NCBI GenBank assembly: GCA_038496445.1
Contig: JALMLS010000344.1
Coordinates: 62,001 to 126,000, forward strand
Direction of reading: 5' to 3'
DNA from: Trichosphaerium sp. ATCC 40318
Taxonomy: Eukaryota > Discosea > Flabellinia > Trichosidae
Length of the DNA: 64,000 bases
Shown: positions 46,054-58,625 of the stretch, in pieces
Layout: each line of letters starts with the position of its first letter
How positions within the stretch are numbered: position 1 is the first letter of the stretch
The notes under the pieces: generated by a model
Database searches by the model: none
What the model saw: the letters and a program-made list of their open reading frames with translations, nothing else
What the model was told of the DNA's origin: nothing
Translations under genes and position numbers: made by a program

Positions 46054-47070
46054 ATGGAAGCGGGCACCCCACGCCCAGATTCGCTTATTCGCATTAATGT
46101 TGGTGGAGTACGCTATGTTACAACTAAATCAACGCTAGATTCAAAGGTATAGTGTGAAATTCTGATAATGGCTGAAATTCTGTTTAGGGTGAAAATTTCT
46201 TTACTCGCATGATAGATAACCATAAGTCTGGTAAAATGCATACACCCATGGCAAGTGTTTTCGTGTATTGTAAAAAGTTGTACTGACAATTTTAATACAG
46301 GATGAAAAGGGCTACTGGTTCGTTGACAGGAATGGTAAAGCGTTTGAGGCTGTATTAGAGTTCCTACGCACAGGAGAAATTTTCTATCCGTCAACATGTA
46401 CAAAGGAACAAGTTCTACGCGAATTTGACTTCTACGGCATTGGTGAGACGTCAGTTATATTTTTTGTTATTTTTTCGTTTTGTCGCATCTGTAACAGATT
46501 CCGGCTAACTTCAGTGTTTAGATGTGCCTCCTATAGAGGAAGTAAACCACCCAACAGATTTTTTGACAGAGATACTTGATTTAAAGAGTAAGCACGTGCC
46601 AAAATCAGTACAAGACTTCTTGGATGATCACTGGTACGTAAACACTTATGTCATTATGAAAAAATTAAATAAACAAAACCGTTGTTAGTAACCCTTGCCT
46701 CTAACAACTCCTCAAAAGGGCAACAATATTCGAATTTATGAAAAATCAAGTCGTTGTTGGCATTGATTACTTCTCGTTCAGCTTCATGGAACGCAATAAC
46801 CGGGGCGAGTGGTTTTTACGCATTGCCTCAAAGAACATTATCACGCGTAACTATGGGCGCGATTTTCCAAACCAGCTATGCCAAGTACTACGCGAACACT
46901 ATGGTTTCTTAACAACTATGACAACATCAGCAAACACTTCATTTATAATTACTATTTATTTCAAACCCTCATCTACAGCAGAACGTATGTTTTTGTTCTT
47001 TGATAAGAACGCACAGTTGAGACCAGTTGGCGGACTTGATAAGAAAGAAAAGTGGCGAGTAGCATTGTAA
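46054..47070 (+). CDS. KCTD-type (T1/BTB) protein
   Basis: ATG 46054 begins MEAGTPRPDSLIRINVGGVR followed by YVTTKSTLDSKGENFFTRM, the T1 signature (I-N-V-G-G-x2-Y-x-T). After introns it continues DEKGYWFVDRNGKAFEAVLE, FLRTGEIFYPSTC and LREFDFYGI. A C-terminal domain of about 130 residues (VGIDYFSFSFMERNNRGEWF, LCQVLREHYGFLTTM) ends at 47070. Probably an oligomeric adaptor, cullin-3 linked by analogy. It is divergent from the CENP-P-like gene (271 bp between starts) and shares only the T1 part with the KCTD gene at 42489. Confidence 0.85.
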
Positions 47071-47295
47071 TAAGAATTCCACAAAAAAGTGAAAATAAAC
47101 CCCACGTGAGTTAATATCGTTGTAGTCAAAGCTGTAGGACTACCTATGAATAACACACGATCTTTACATGCATGGGGCACTGTCAGGAGGCTCGATTGCA
47201 GGCCTTAATTATTGCAAAGTCATAAATAGTCTTGTAGCACATTAATTGTAGTTATTTGTCTCTAATTTCAACCCGTTACGCGGAGGGAGTGCACC
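47071..47295. other. Short intergenic region
   Basis: The 225 bp carry CACGTG at about 47102 and serve as the promoter region of the ankyrin kinase. Confidence 0.4.
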
Positions 47296-49808
47296 ATGTC
47301 TACAAAATCAAAGTTTTGGAAGAAGCGCCGGCGTGACCTAACAGAACTAATTATGAACAGCGACGGCTCTGACCTGAAGGATATAGAGTCGTTTATTAAA
47401 CGTAAGAAGGATGCTGTTTCAAAACCCAACGAAAATGGCATTTACCCTATACACGCTGCGTGTGGACACAGATCGGCCAGGGAGCTTATAGATTTGATAA
47501 TGGCAAACGGTGGAGATATTAATGTTCTAGACGCAAACCAAAAGACTATTCTGCATCACGCCGCTAAAGCAAAGAACGGAGGACTGTTTCACACTCTTAT
47601 GGTAGACGATCGAGTTTCAAGTACGCAACGGACCCTTTTCTAGTTATTCCTTACTCTGTAAACGCGTGTGGTATCATTAACGCCCAAATTATTGTAGTCG
47701 TTGACAAACTCGACAAAGACCGCAATTCTGTAGTACACATGCTTTGTATTCATTTCAGCGACACACTTTTTTCAACCACTCTTGACAGTTCGCTTAAAGT
47801 ACGTACCAACTAAGAAATACTCAACTAATCGGCTTAAAACAAGAGTGGTGCTGATCTAAACGGACAAAACTCTCACGGAGACACTCCTTTACATCTTGCT
47901 TGTCGTAAAGATCACCATCGTATTGTTTCTATGCTACTAGACAAAGGAGCAGAAGTGAATATCACAAATGGTACCCACCTCACTTTTCACACTTTTCAAC
48001 TGTTTTTACAAAAGCCGTTTACAAGTCATGTAGAAAACGGTGAAACACCACTTCATGATGCCGCAAAATCTGGCGGAGAGTATGCAGATACAATTATTCA
48101 GCTACTGATTAAGCATAACGCAGACAAGACTATAGAAGGTAGGATTTTGGTGGTTTTATTTAAATATATCTATGGTTTTATTTTATACTGACATTACTTA
48201 AAGGTGTTAATGGTACACCTGTGCAAGTTGTAAAAAATAAAAACGACAATGTTAAAGAGTTACTTATGCCTCCACAGAAGGTAAAACCAAAGGTAAGATG
48301 ATATATCATGACTCTTTTTTCTTCTTTGAGTGAAGTCAAGTTCTGATCTCATTTTTTTTGATAGAAAGATAAATCGAGTGATAAGATTGTTACGTCCACA
48401 CAGACTCTCTCAGAGCGTCGAAAAGCAATACCATTTCTATGGGAAATAGACTTTAAAGAAATAGATTTTAAAGAGAAGCTTGGTGCAGGAACGTTTGCAA
48501 CAGTTTATCGGGTACACTTTTGTGAAATATGTTTTTTCACTTTTTTTTTTTTCATTTTTCACAAACATCAAGCCCTCCCCATATCAACTTTTTTAATAAT
48601 GTTCTTATATTTGCAATTATATATATTTAATTAAGAGCTAGGCACATTGGAGGGGTGTTGAAGTCGCTGTAAAGAAACTTAAGAAGCAATCAGTCACAGA
48701 TGTCGAATTCGAGGATTTCTTGAATGAAGTTACAATAATGACTAAACTACGGCATCAAAACGTCCTGCTCATTCTTGGAGCATGTCTAGAACCTCCAAAC
48801 CTATGTTATATAGTTGAGTATATAGCTAAAGGAAACCTCCACGACGTTTTAATACGTGAGAAAGAGATGCCTTTCACAAAGCGCCTGAAGCTTGGTATTG
48901 AGATATCTCGTGGTCTTCTTTATTTACATAGACATGAACCACCAGTTCTTCATCGTGATTTAAAGAGCTATAATATTCTGGTTGATGACTACTATCATTG
49001 TAAACTATCAGATTTTGGAATATCTAGGGAGTATGTTGGTGGAGAAGGTTAGTTGCGACTTTTTGGGTTTTTTTTGATTTTTTTTTGATGATCTACAAAA
49101 CGCTTAGCAAGTACTAATCGTTTCTTAATCGTTTTTCACAGGTAAAGGTAAAGCACCTACTGCGATTGGAGCATTAAATTGGCTTGCACCAGAGCTTTTA
49201 GAAGGAGATCCTTTCACAGAAAAATGCGATATTTACTCATTTGGTATGGTGCTATATGAACTCGTAACAGGTAAAAAGAAGCACTATCGCATGTTTTAAT
49301 TGGTTGTACTTACATTCCGTGTATTTATATACCTGTAGGCCGTATTCCATACGAGGACTTGGACAGCTTATCCGTAATACGCGCAATCGATACAAATACT
49401 CAACCTGGATTACCAGCTGGTATTGATCCAATGTATAGACAAGTTGTAGCTCAGTGTTTGTACGTCTTTTTCTTTTATTAGCGTGAATGACGTTACATTG
49501 GCTACAATGCGCTTATTTGAGCTCAAAAAACCCAAACCTGTCAGCGGTGTTTGTCTCCCTTCGCACGAAAAGCGTCTTATTCGAAAAACCGAAGCAAACT
49601 TCTTTGGTTTTTGTATGCTCTACACTCCCAAAAAGGCGTTTCGTAAGAGCTTTTTTGGACGGTTTTCCTACCCTTCTCTCTTTACTAATGGACTTCTTGT
49701 AGACATAAACAACCTAGACAAAGACCACCTATGGAGATTATTTATAAACGGTTAAGGGATATTGATCTGAAAAATACGAGAAAAATTAGTGGACCAATTG
49801 TGACGTGA
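47296..49808 (+). CDS. Ankyrin-repeat TKL protein kinase
   Basis: ATG 47296 opens MSTKSKFWKKRRRDLTELIM. Ankyrin repeats run to about 48290 (NGIYPIHAACGHRSAREL, QKTILHHAAKAKNGG, HGDTPLHLACRKDHHRIV, NGETPLHDAAKSGGEYAD). The kinase spans 48460-49760: KLGAGTFATVYRAHWRG, ATP lysine in VEVAVKKLKK, LHRDLKSYNIL, LSDFGISREY, LAPELLEG and CDIYSFGMVLYELVTG. The last exon after TTCTTGTAG reads HKQPRQRPPMEIIYKRLRDI, the expected end of a kinase fold, with TGA 49806-49808. All catalytic residues are present. It is related in type to the C2-ANK-SAM kinase at 3368, but has no C2 or SAM domain. It has about nine short introns. Confidence 0.9.
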
Positions 49809-50242
49809 TAGTTTTCGCTTTTTTCTTTTGTAGATTTTTGAGTTAAAGCAGAAAAAAAAATGAGCTTACCATAAATCGATACTATTGTACAATCTTGTAT
49901 TATTACGCTCGCCAAGGCTGAATTAAAAAAAGAAACACGTGTCGAACTATTTACGACATACAAAAAAAAAAATCTATCGGATTTATTTTTTAGCGAGATT
50001 GTAAATAACTCGCTTCAGCATTAATTTTATAGATTTCTTTTTTCTTGTGTTCACGTAGGAAATTATTTTCCGTAGTGTATGTGGTTTATTTTATCTATTG
50101 GTGTACATAAGGTCATGTCATTGATAATTCTATTTCTCCGGTTTTTTGGGTTTTGGGCTTCAAACCCTGGTTTTCACAAAATTTTGTTCGGGCGAATGCC
50201 TCGGCAACTTGTTGAAGAAGTCAATATTTTTGTATAGACCAT

Positions 50243-50902
50243 ATGACAGAAAACCATTATGTAGAAGCGTTGGATATGAAAAAACAGCATAAACAAGATT
50301 TTTTAGATGCCAAAGCGTCAATGTATGATTGTATGGAGAGGCTTCAAGAAACGTATAGTCAACATTTTATTGGTGATGAGAAACGAAAGAAGAGTGGTAA
50401 AGCTATATTTACAGTTAAAGAATATGAATGTCTTCAAAATATTTTAAGAGTCAAAGAACACTCGGATAAAAAAAAGCTTATATCTGAAGCAAGGGACGTA
50501 GCTAAAGGTAAGAAACCTAACGATGATTTTTATGTGGTTCATCCTTCAGCAACGAAACAACAATCAAAGAAACCAACTGATGATGATTATTTTATTCTAC
50601 CAACAGCAACAAGCACTTCAATAGAAGATAGTGATAAGGAACAAGCAGAGGATAGCCTTTTAGAAACAAGCGTACCTGTAACAGATAATATAGACCGTAA
50701 TTTTCCAACTTCTATACATACAATGATAGCACCAGTGAGTAATTGGACCTTGAATGATATGGAGGTACAAGAAGGAGAAAATTCAATACAGCTGTTTTTT
50801 TCAAGTATGGATACGCCGCTGAACAGCCCAGTTATAGACAGTGATAGGGATGAAGCTTTTGTAGTAGAAGAAGGTTCATGCTATAACGAGTGTAGTAAAT
50901 AA
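50243..50902 (+). CDS. Orphan intronless acidic protein
   Basis: An uninterrupted 219-codon frame runs from ATG 50243 to TAA 50902. The N-terminal 90 residues are a charged helical region (ALDMKKQHKQDFLDAKASMY, MERLQETYSQHF, LQNILRVKEHSDKKKLI). The remainder is disordered and acidic, with a repeated KKPTDDDYFILPTA / KKPNDDFYVVHPSA unit. No catalytic motif or membrane segment. Its position 435 bp after a kinase gene has no clear meaning. Confidence 0.6.
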   Translation: MTENHYVEALDMKKQHKQDFLDAKASMYDCMERLQETYSQHFIGDEKRKKSGKAIFTVKEYECLQNILRVKEHSDKKKLISEARDVAKGKKPNDDFYVVHPSATKQQSKKPTDDDYFILPTATSTSIEDSDKEQAEDSLLETSVPVTDNIDRNFPTSIHTMIAPVSNWTLNDMEVQEGENSIQLFFSSMDTPLNSPVIDSDRDEAFVVEEGSCYNECSK

Positions 50903-52468
50903 ATAACCTACGCAACACTTTTGGTTCGAACAATGTCCTTGTCAATGACATGTCATATTTTTATTTTTGGTTGCCCGGAAATCGTTCCCCGTCGCTGTTA
51001 GAGTACCAAAGGCTATACTGGAGTCAAATTTTCGTGATTTAAGCTATCAGAAAAACAGTGGCCCGATAGGTCGCTCAGGACTAAACGTACTTAGGTGTAC
51101 AAACAAATTGTCATGCTTTAGAGTTTGTCATTGGCTTTTTTGTGAAACATGAATGAAAGTGCACGTATATTAGTTCTTCCATGGTGACATGTCAAAGAGC
51201 AGGTGCGAGAATAGTTGGTATTCGTAAAAAAAAAAGAACGTCGTGGGCAACATTTGTTTGTTCAATATCTTTTTTTTTCATCAAGTAAACTATTCCGAGA
51301 AGACAATACATGCACGTGTTGTACATGGATACTACCCACTGTAAACTTGCAGTTTAATAAGACAATTCTCAATTTTTCCATTGGTATTGCTTGTCAGCGT
51401 AGATGCGCCAGTAGTACCAGTAACGCGGAGCGTTGTCCATCCTTGCCGGTTTTACCCAAAGCCAAATTTTGTTTTATAAATATTAGCAACTCGTGGTGTA
51501 GCGCATTCTTCCACCAACAAAGACGCCTTCAGGAACTTTAGCTACTTTATTCAATTAGATAGTTCTGTTTGCTTGGTCAAGTCATCTGCCGATTTAGACA
51601 CAAAGTCCAAAGGATCGTGTCAGTACATCCATCCACCTTGGCAAGTTGTCGCAAGCACACTTCCATATTTTCACTTATAATCATCACTTGGGCGTTTTAG
51701 CCACCTTAGATTACAGGCATGTCTAATAATATTACGTTATAACATTGTCCGTGATTTTAAGGTCATTGACGTTTCAATATAGCGTACCAAAAAACCCTTC
51801 ACTCATACTCAAACTTGCTTAGGCTTGTTCTTAAACCAAAGGCACTCCTGGAAGAAATTGCCTACCAAATGATGTACAGAAACAATAGGCGTTCGCCAGG
51901 TTATTAATGCACATTTAATATCTGACAGTTCCTGTGAGATTAGGTGACGTCCTAGCTAGAGGGATGATAGTTCGTTTTTAAAACCGGCTACGCACTCTAA
52001 CCTCTTGCACCTTCGCGATTGATAAAATACTAACAATAAAACTTGACAATCTAGTGTTAAAGTATTCCTAGCGGCGGGCATCTTGTCATGCCACAGCAGA
52101 GCTGTGCCAAATTTACAAAAAAGAAAACTTGACAATCTGTTTTTTTGGCACGTGCCTTGGCCTTGCTTAAACGTTTAAGCTGTTCACAAAGTTATCCTGA
52201 AACATACAACCAAGCACTTCGTGTCACTTAAAATAACGTAGCTACAATTCAGTATTGGATGGAGCAAATTAAAAACGAAACTACAAATAGGTACAGATAT
52301 AATTTAAAAAAAGATTTAATATGCAAAAAGACAAGTAATTCATAAGGTTTGCATTACAGAATACAGTTTTTGAAGACTCGTGGCTTTAATTTCGCGAAAA
52401 GTAGTGCAAACCCATGGGACCTTGCTACTCAAAATATTGTATTTTGATCATTTGTAACATAATCTTAG
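50903..52468. other. 1.6-kb region without a recognisable gene
   Basis: Plus frames at 50967-51152 and 51215-51541 lack protein-like composition. CACGTG occurs at about 51313 and 52150. A 5' exon of the F-box gene may lie in the last 150 bp (for example ATGGGACC at about 52412), but no join keeps the frame convincingly. Confidence 0.4.
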
Positions 52469-53246
52469 TAACGGATCAAACCTCCTAAACTTACCGAATG
52501 AGATTCTGGTACATATTTTACTTCAAGTACAGACTTCTAGGTTTTCAGCAGCTCAAAGTTGTTCTACGTTTGCATCACTCATTCACAAGGTTGCCGGATA
52601 CTGTAAGGTCAGAGTGTCAAACTATGAATCGGCCATAGCGATCAGTAGACATCCAGGAATACTCAAGCACTCTCGCGTCTTTGTTTATAAAGCCAATGAC
52701 AAGATTATAAAAGCACTATCTGGCGTTCATACAATTAATCTCAGCAACACATCAGTGTCTGATAAGTGTATCAAAGCGTTGGCAGGAGTTCATACCATTA
52801 ATCTAGGCTATACTCCTATTACCGATGAAGGTATTAAACACTTGGCTGGCGTTCATACTATTCATCTCAACGGCACTACAGTATCCAGTGAAGGCGTAAA
52901 ATTTCTGGCAGGTGTACATACAATTCATCTCCATGGTACTTTAGTAACTGATGAAGGCATCAAAGCATTGGCAGGCGTACACACCATTGGGCTCAATCGT
53001 ACCTCGGTTACTGATGAAGGTATCAAAGCCCTTACTGGCGTTCATGCCATATACCTCGAAGAAACGGCAGTTACAGATGAAGGAATCAAATCGTTGGCAG
53101 GTGTTCACACCATAAGTCTTCGTAACACTTGTGTTACTGACGAAGGAATCAAAGCACTTGTAGGTGCTTATGCCGTTTTTATTGCATACACTTCTGTAAC
53201 TGCTGGAGGTGTTAAAGCACTAAAAGGCACAAAATTTTTTGGATAA
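52469..53246 (+). CDS. F-box protein with 21-residue leucine-rich repeats
   Basis: The frame reads an F-box at about 52484-52590: LLNLPNEILVHILLQVQ then SCSTFASLIHKVAGY. A linker (HPGILKHSRVF) follows, then eight consecutive repeats of about 21 residues of the form LAGVHTIxLxxTxVTDEGIKA, ending GTKFFG and TAA 53246. No internal intron is seen, unlike the neighbours. The frame opens just after an acceptor-like TCTTAG and has no in-frame ATG before the F-box, so a short 5' exon is missing. F-box/LRR proteins are SCF ubiquitin-ligase substrate receptors. The VHT-x-L-x2-T repeat style recalls LRR families I associate with giant DNA viruses and amoebal genomes (recollection, not a search). Confidence 0.75.
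52722..53230 (+). repeat. 63-bp tandem repeats encoding LRR units
   Basis: GGCGTTCATAC(A/T)AT and AC(T/C)GATGAAGG(T/C)AT blocks recur every 63 bp eight times. The period is exactly 21 codons, with mostly synonymous differences. Confidence 0.85.
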
Positions 53247-53616
53247 GACATGAAGAACTTTTTCTTTGCTTCGTACTCCAGTGTTATGTACAAAATGCGA
53301 CATAGCAGCATTGCGCAGGAATTTGGGTGGCTATAATTAGGGTGTTTTATGATAGACTTAGCCAGAACCTTTAGTATTACGTTACCAAAAGTGTCCTTCC
53401 ATCCAATAAATACGTGCAAAGTCTGTAGCAATAAATATCATTCCCTAGTGCTCTAATGTGACCCAGCTATTTTTATCTCACAAACAATGCTACGTGATGA
53501 AGTGGTATCTATCAGTTAAAATGTTTAAGAGCTGTGGGAATGATACAGTAAGTAGCTTTGTTTTTATTTTACGGTTTAGTACAAAAAAAGATGCTTTTTT
53601 TTTGGGCACTTAGTGA
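53247..53616. other. Convergent intergenic region
   Basis: The 370 bp lie between the F-box/LRR stop and the receptor-kinase stop. Nothing coding is seen. Confidence 0.4.
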
Positions 53617-56600
53617 CTACGAAACTTGCAATAAGTCACAGACTTGCTCAAAATCAGGTCTATCGTCTACATCAATTTCAAAACAGTGTTCCATTACAAC
53701 AGCAATACCATCTGGTGTACCTTCTGGTACACCTGGGTTTATCTTTTCTGTCATTATCTTATAACCAACCTCAAGTTGATTTGCATCAGCGAAAGGTGCA
53801 TCACGTGCAAAAATCTCATGCCTACAAGTCAAATTTAGTATAAAATATCCAAAACATTAGAAGTATGCATAAGTTTCAACTAAAGACTACAAACAGCATT
53901 TGAGTTACCAATACTGAATGTGAATTGGTTACATCAATGTATTTTTGAGCAAAACGGAAAAGTGGTATTTTGATTGAAAAAGAGTGATTTCAGATTGAAA
54001 TAGGTTGAGTTAAATTTAAAGGGATCGATTGAAATACGGAGTAAATAAAAGGAATGTTGTGATTTTGTTTTTGATAATATGGACGAAGAAGAAAAAGACT
54101 TACAATGTCACTCCAAATGCCCAAACATCTGACTTTGTGCTGTATTGTCTTGTTTGTAGTGCTTCAGGTGGCATCCATCTAATAGGCACACCATTATCTG
54201 CACTTGTAGCTCCTTTCATCGAATACTTATCTACTATTCTAGCCAATCCAAAATCAGCAACTTTAGCTACTTGTTTTTTATCAAGAAGTATATTCCTGCT
54301 CGCCAAGTCACGATGCTTCTTCAGTATTAGTACTCACAGCAAAATAATAAGAAAAAAAAAAGATTGGAAACTTACTATTATATTATTTAAGTGTAGATGT
54401 CTCATGCCTCGTGCAATATCTCTGTAGTTAAAAATTAACAAATATAGCCGTAGTCACGTGATTCTTAAAAAGTATAGATGTACAGATTTAACACAAGGTA
54501 AAAAGTAGCTGTGGAAAAAAACTCGTACTTGATCCATCTGACTGCTATTGCTGGGTCAATTTCATCAGATCCGTAGACTATTGTCTCTAGTGATCCTCCT
54601 TCCATAAAATGCATCACAATAGAGTGATTAGGAAGAACGACACCAATCAGACCGAGAATATTCCTGTGTGGTGGCAGCTTCATCATAACACCAACTTCAT
54701 CCTGAATTAAGAAATTGTAAATACTGAAGTAAATCTGGAAAACAAGCTTGTTGCATAATCTCACAAAGTCAAAAGAAGCTTAAATTTGGCCACTCCTGTG
54801 TATGCTTTGCAAAGAAACTATTTCTGCGAAGAAAAACAACAAACGTACCATGAAATTAGCATTAAATTCCGCACTACTGACATTAGGTCTTTTTATAGCT
54901 ACCTTCTTTCCTTTCCACATACCTAAAATATACACGGTTATACTCTATACTATGTAGGTTATTTCAAATACACTTACCAACTTCTACAACACCAGAAGAA
55001 CCTTTTCCAAGTTCACCCTGAATTTGTATATCATCGGCTTGTATTATCACATAACCTTTGTAAGGTGTACTGTTTTCTCTCATTGTGTTTGGAAATAAAG
55101 AGTATGAACTCTCCTTTGTAATAGCTGTATACACAAAAACAGTAAGCAACAGTGAGGTATGTCAAAAGTTGTAAAAAAAATACATACGCTTAAGTTCAAC
55201 ACTGCTATCTTCGTCTTCTACTGAAGAAATGTTTAAAGACTTATCCTTAACACAAACACATCTGCAGAAATAAAATACAACAGCAAGCAGTATCACGAGT
55301 ACTATCATGCCCACAGCACCAATTGCTATACCAGCTATTATTGACGCACTAAGAGAAGTTGATGAACTTCCATCAGAATAAGGTAGTTGATCGAGACCAA
55401 AAGCAAATTCAAGCTGTTAAAATCCAAAAGTTAGTGTATGACTAGGCAAGTAGAACGTTGTACAGGCGTATCATTCACATCAATAGCAAAAGTAAAATCA
55501 GCACCACCTTGTATTGTCTTTGGAGTGATAGTTACATTAAAATAGAAGCCCTTTAAGAATGGTCAACAAATACAAATCACAAAAAAAAAAAAATATCAAG
55601 TGTTAAACTCTTAGTGGTTACTATCTACACGTACACCTAGATCTTCTCTACCATTCGCTGAAAAAAATGTTCCGCGCCAAGTACCAGTAACAGGTACCCT
55701 ACAATATTTAGTCAACGGAGTCTGTCATTGAAAGAAAACGCGAAAAAAAACCAATGTACTTTGGTATTAGAAAACGTAAATTTCCAGCTTTCGGTCTCAA
55801 TAGAACTGAAACAATAGCCCCTTCCTAACGTAGTTTAGCATTTTGGATACAGTCTTTGTTGTATTTATTTGTCTTACTGTAATAGGGAAGTGATCAATGT
55901 CGTGCAAAGCGCAACCATTTGGAACTGTGAACGAGCAAAAGAAAATATCAAAGCTATCTACACTCGCTAATCATACGGTTAATGAGTTACATAGATTTTC
56001 TTATTCCCAATACGTACGTTCATGTGTTACACCACAAGCATTAACCTAGTTCAACATAAGCTTAGAAAAAAAACAACAACAAAAGGACTAAAAAAGTGGA
56101 AACAAAAAAAACTCGTTGAAGTTTATGTACTTGAAAGCGAGGCAAAATAAACCCTAAGACATATCCATCATTTGGTATTGTAACACCAGCAGTTAATATC
56201 CATCTCTGAAAGGGACCTATGAAAAAGAACAAGAGAGTTAGGAGTGAGTTTATAAGGCATGAAAACGTTGGGGAAGAAAAAAAAAAAAGACACGTGCTTC
56301 TGATTGCTGCAGTAAAGTATACTAAGCTACTTTCTGATGCTGATTGATAATCTGGTGAAGGACTAATTTGAGATTCAGCAATGAATATTGCATCTTCATT
56401 GGGAAATATCCAATCATCACTTATTTCAAGTATTTGTTGAACGCCTGTTCTTGTTTTACTGTCAAGGTCTGTATCAATAGAAGCAATAACAATTCCGCTT
56501 CCTTTTGAAAGAGTCAAGTTCATAACGTTATTCAAGTCTCCTTTATAGACACCAATCATCGTTGCCTTTGTTTTACCAGGTGATAATGTGTTTTGTACTC

Positions 56601-58313
56601 CATCAACAAACCACACATTCTATACATTCGCGTTAGAGTGAGTAACAATAAGATAATACTTACAGGTGGGTCATTTTGTACTAGGCATTTTTCGTTTTGA
56701 TTCCATAGATTATGCGTATTGTTGTTGCTAGTTACTACCTTTTGTAATACTGGAAGTCCTGTGGCTACACTATGGGATATCTTTTGATACATCAAGTCGG
56801 ATACATCTCCATTTTGCATTGGAACAATAGCCTCTGGAATACAAGTAAGAATGGATATAGCGTTGTTACTTGTTTCTACTGCAACGTACGGCGTCTACCA
56901 AGGACGTTTTCTCTTACTATTTCGGTGACAGAAATACGACCAACTAGAAACAGGTGCTCAACACGTGTGATATAATAATGTGGTCCCTAGCTCGAAAAAT
57001 TAGTTGCCGAAAAGCCAAAAAAAAAAAAGAACATACAGTAGTTTGTTCAGGTAGTACTACTGACTCTTGAACAGGGTCACTTCCTGAATTTGCAGTGAAA
57101 GTGGTAAGACTCTAGGCAAGTAAAATTAGGCTTTTGGTACTTTAGGGAGGTATTATACATACAATGTTGCCTGTGATATTACTATTAAATCCATAATAGA
57201 ATGAAAAAGTTGTTGCTGACACAACTTTGTTTGCTGCAAGTGATCCAAAAGAAACATTCTGTAATATGTATGTAACAAACCACCTTTGTACATTTAAATC
57301 ATAACTAAGGGTGTATAGAAAGTCTGTAGCGACAGAAAAGTTTCCAAAAGTCTTTCCTAATTTTTTTTCAGCGTTGACAATCAAAAGACCTTGTGGCATT
57401 GGTACCTCCTACAACAAGTGGTCTCACTGTCCTTGAACTTATTACAGTCTTCGCTCCAGTCGATACCATCTTCATAGAGAACGTTGGAAACGAAGAGTCA
57501 GTTCCAAGCGAAATAATGTTCTGCATCGCAGTGACTACATTACTTTCTCCAGTTAAGCTCCATATGCTCATTGTGCTAAAATAGAAGAAAAACTGAGATG
57601 TCCCATTAGTTTCGGATGTAATCTGTGAGATATTGCTGTTCTGTATTCTCGTAGGTTCAATGATAGCAATGAGACAGCTACCTTGAGCTTCTCCGCCAAG
57701 CAGAAACTCTGGTACAGGTGAAGTATTGAATAGAGTGGCATTCTCTGTACTGACATTTGAAACTGCTGTAGATGCTATAAAAGCGCAATTGGAACCTGCT
57801 AGCTGAGGTATAGCAAGTACAAGTACGAAAGGAGTTGGTTTGACCGTTAATCTTTTCCAGTTGACTGATCCTTCGTGTTTATCGAAACGTGCGAATCCGA
57901 CGCGCTCATTCGACGCGTTAAACGAAGGAGCTAAGTTAGACGCGAGAGGAAAGTCATTTATGATTGAAGTGTTGCTAAACGCTGAGAGAGCAAAGTGACC
58001 TGTCACTAGAGATAGGTTGTTAGTATACTATTGTTAAACGGAAGCAAGTTTAAACGATAAAGAAAATTTTGCTAATAAAAGTATAAACGGTTGTATTAAT
58101 AGTACCAAGGATGTTGTTTTGTGGCGTATTTAACGTCGTATCCAAAGAAACAGTTGTACTAGTCGGAATAGCCTCATTAAATACGATTAACTGCCCTAGA
58201 AGGAGTCAAATACACTAAAGGAAGCAATTGGAATGAATAGTAACGTTACCTTGTGTAATAGACGAATAAAGCGCTAACAAACAAAATATAGTTAACGCTT
58301 TTAAGCGCTGCAT
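53617..58313 (-). CDS. Receptor protein kinase with tyrosine-kinase hallmarks
   Basis: ATG 58313 begins a signal peptide, [20 protein letters not shown]. The long ectodomain (58250-55420) is rich in N-glycosylation sites ([17 protein letters not shown]) and in beta-type segments, with no named module visible. A transmembrane helix follows near 55350-55270 ([20 protein letters not shown]), then a Cys/Lys stop-transfer. The kinase covers 55060-53617: [16 protein letters not shown] lysine in [53 protein letters not shown] and [14 protein letters not shown]. HRDLAxRN and PIRWMxPE are the hallmarks of tyrosine rather than Ser/Thr kinases. It is predicted to signal across the plasma membrane. The stop comes right after the kinase fold, with no SH2-docking tail. 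There are at least 15 short introns. Confidence 0.8.
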
Positions 58314-58625
58314 GTGGTGAAGTGTGGGCGGTGTTATAATCTTACTAAAAAAGGAATACATTTGAAAATGTTTTTCTTGTTTTTTCAATTATTACTTTTT
58401 TCAACCCAAGTTTTAACTTCACAATAACCTAGTACTAAGGACTATAGTGCGTAACTAGGAACACAGCGTTGCTTCGATATAAAAGAACTAAATGGGAAAA
58501 AGAAAGAAAGAAAATCGATTTAAGTTCTCATTTAGAAGTACACTGTTTTTTAGTTTTTATTGTTTCAAGAGCACGTCAAGTAAGCACTGAACACGTATCT
58601 TATAAGATAACACCTCACATCTCTT
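58314..58625. other. Intergenic region upstream of the receptor kinase
   Basis: The 312 bp are AT-rich and carry the receptor-kinase promoter. No other gene is seen. Confidence 0.4.

Noticed and set aside
52722-53230. Regular 63-bp repeats resembling a CRISPR array
   Set aside because: The repeats are in-frame coding LRR units without unique spacers, in a eukaryotic gene.
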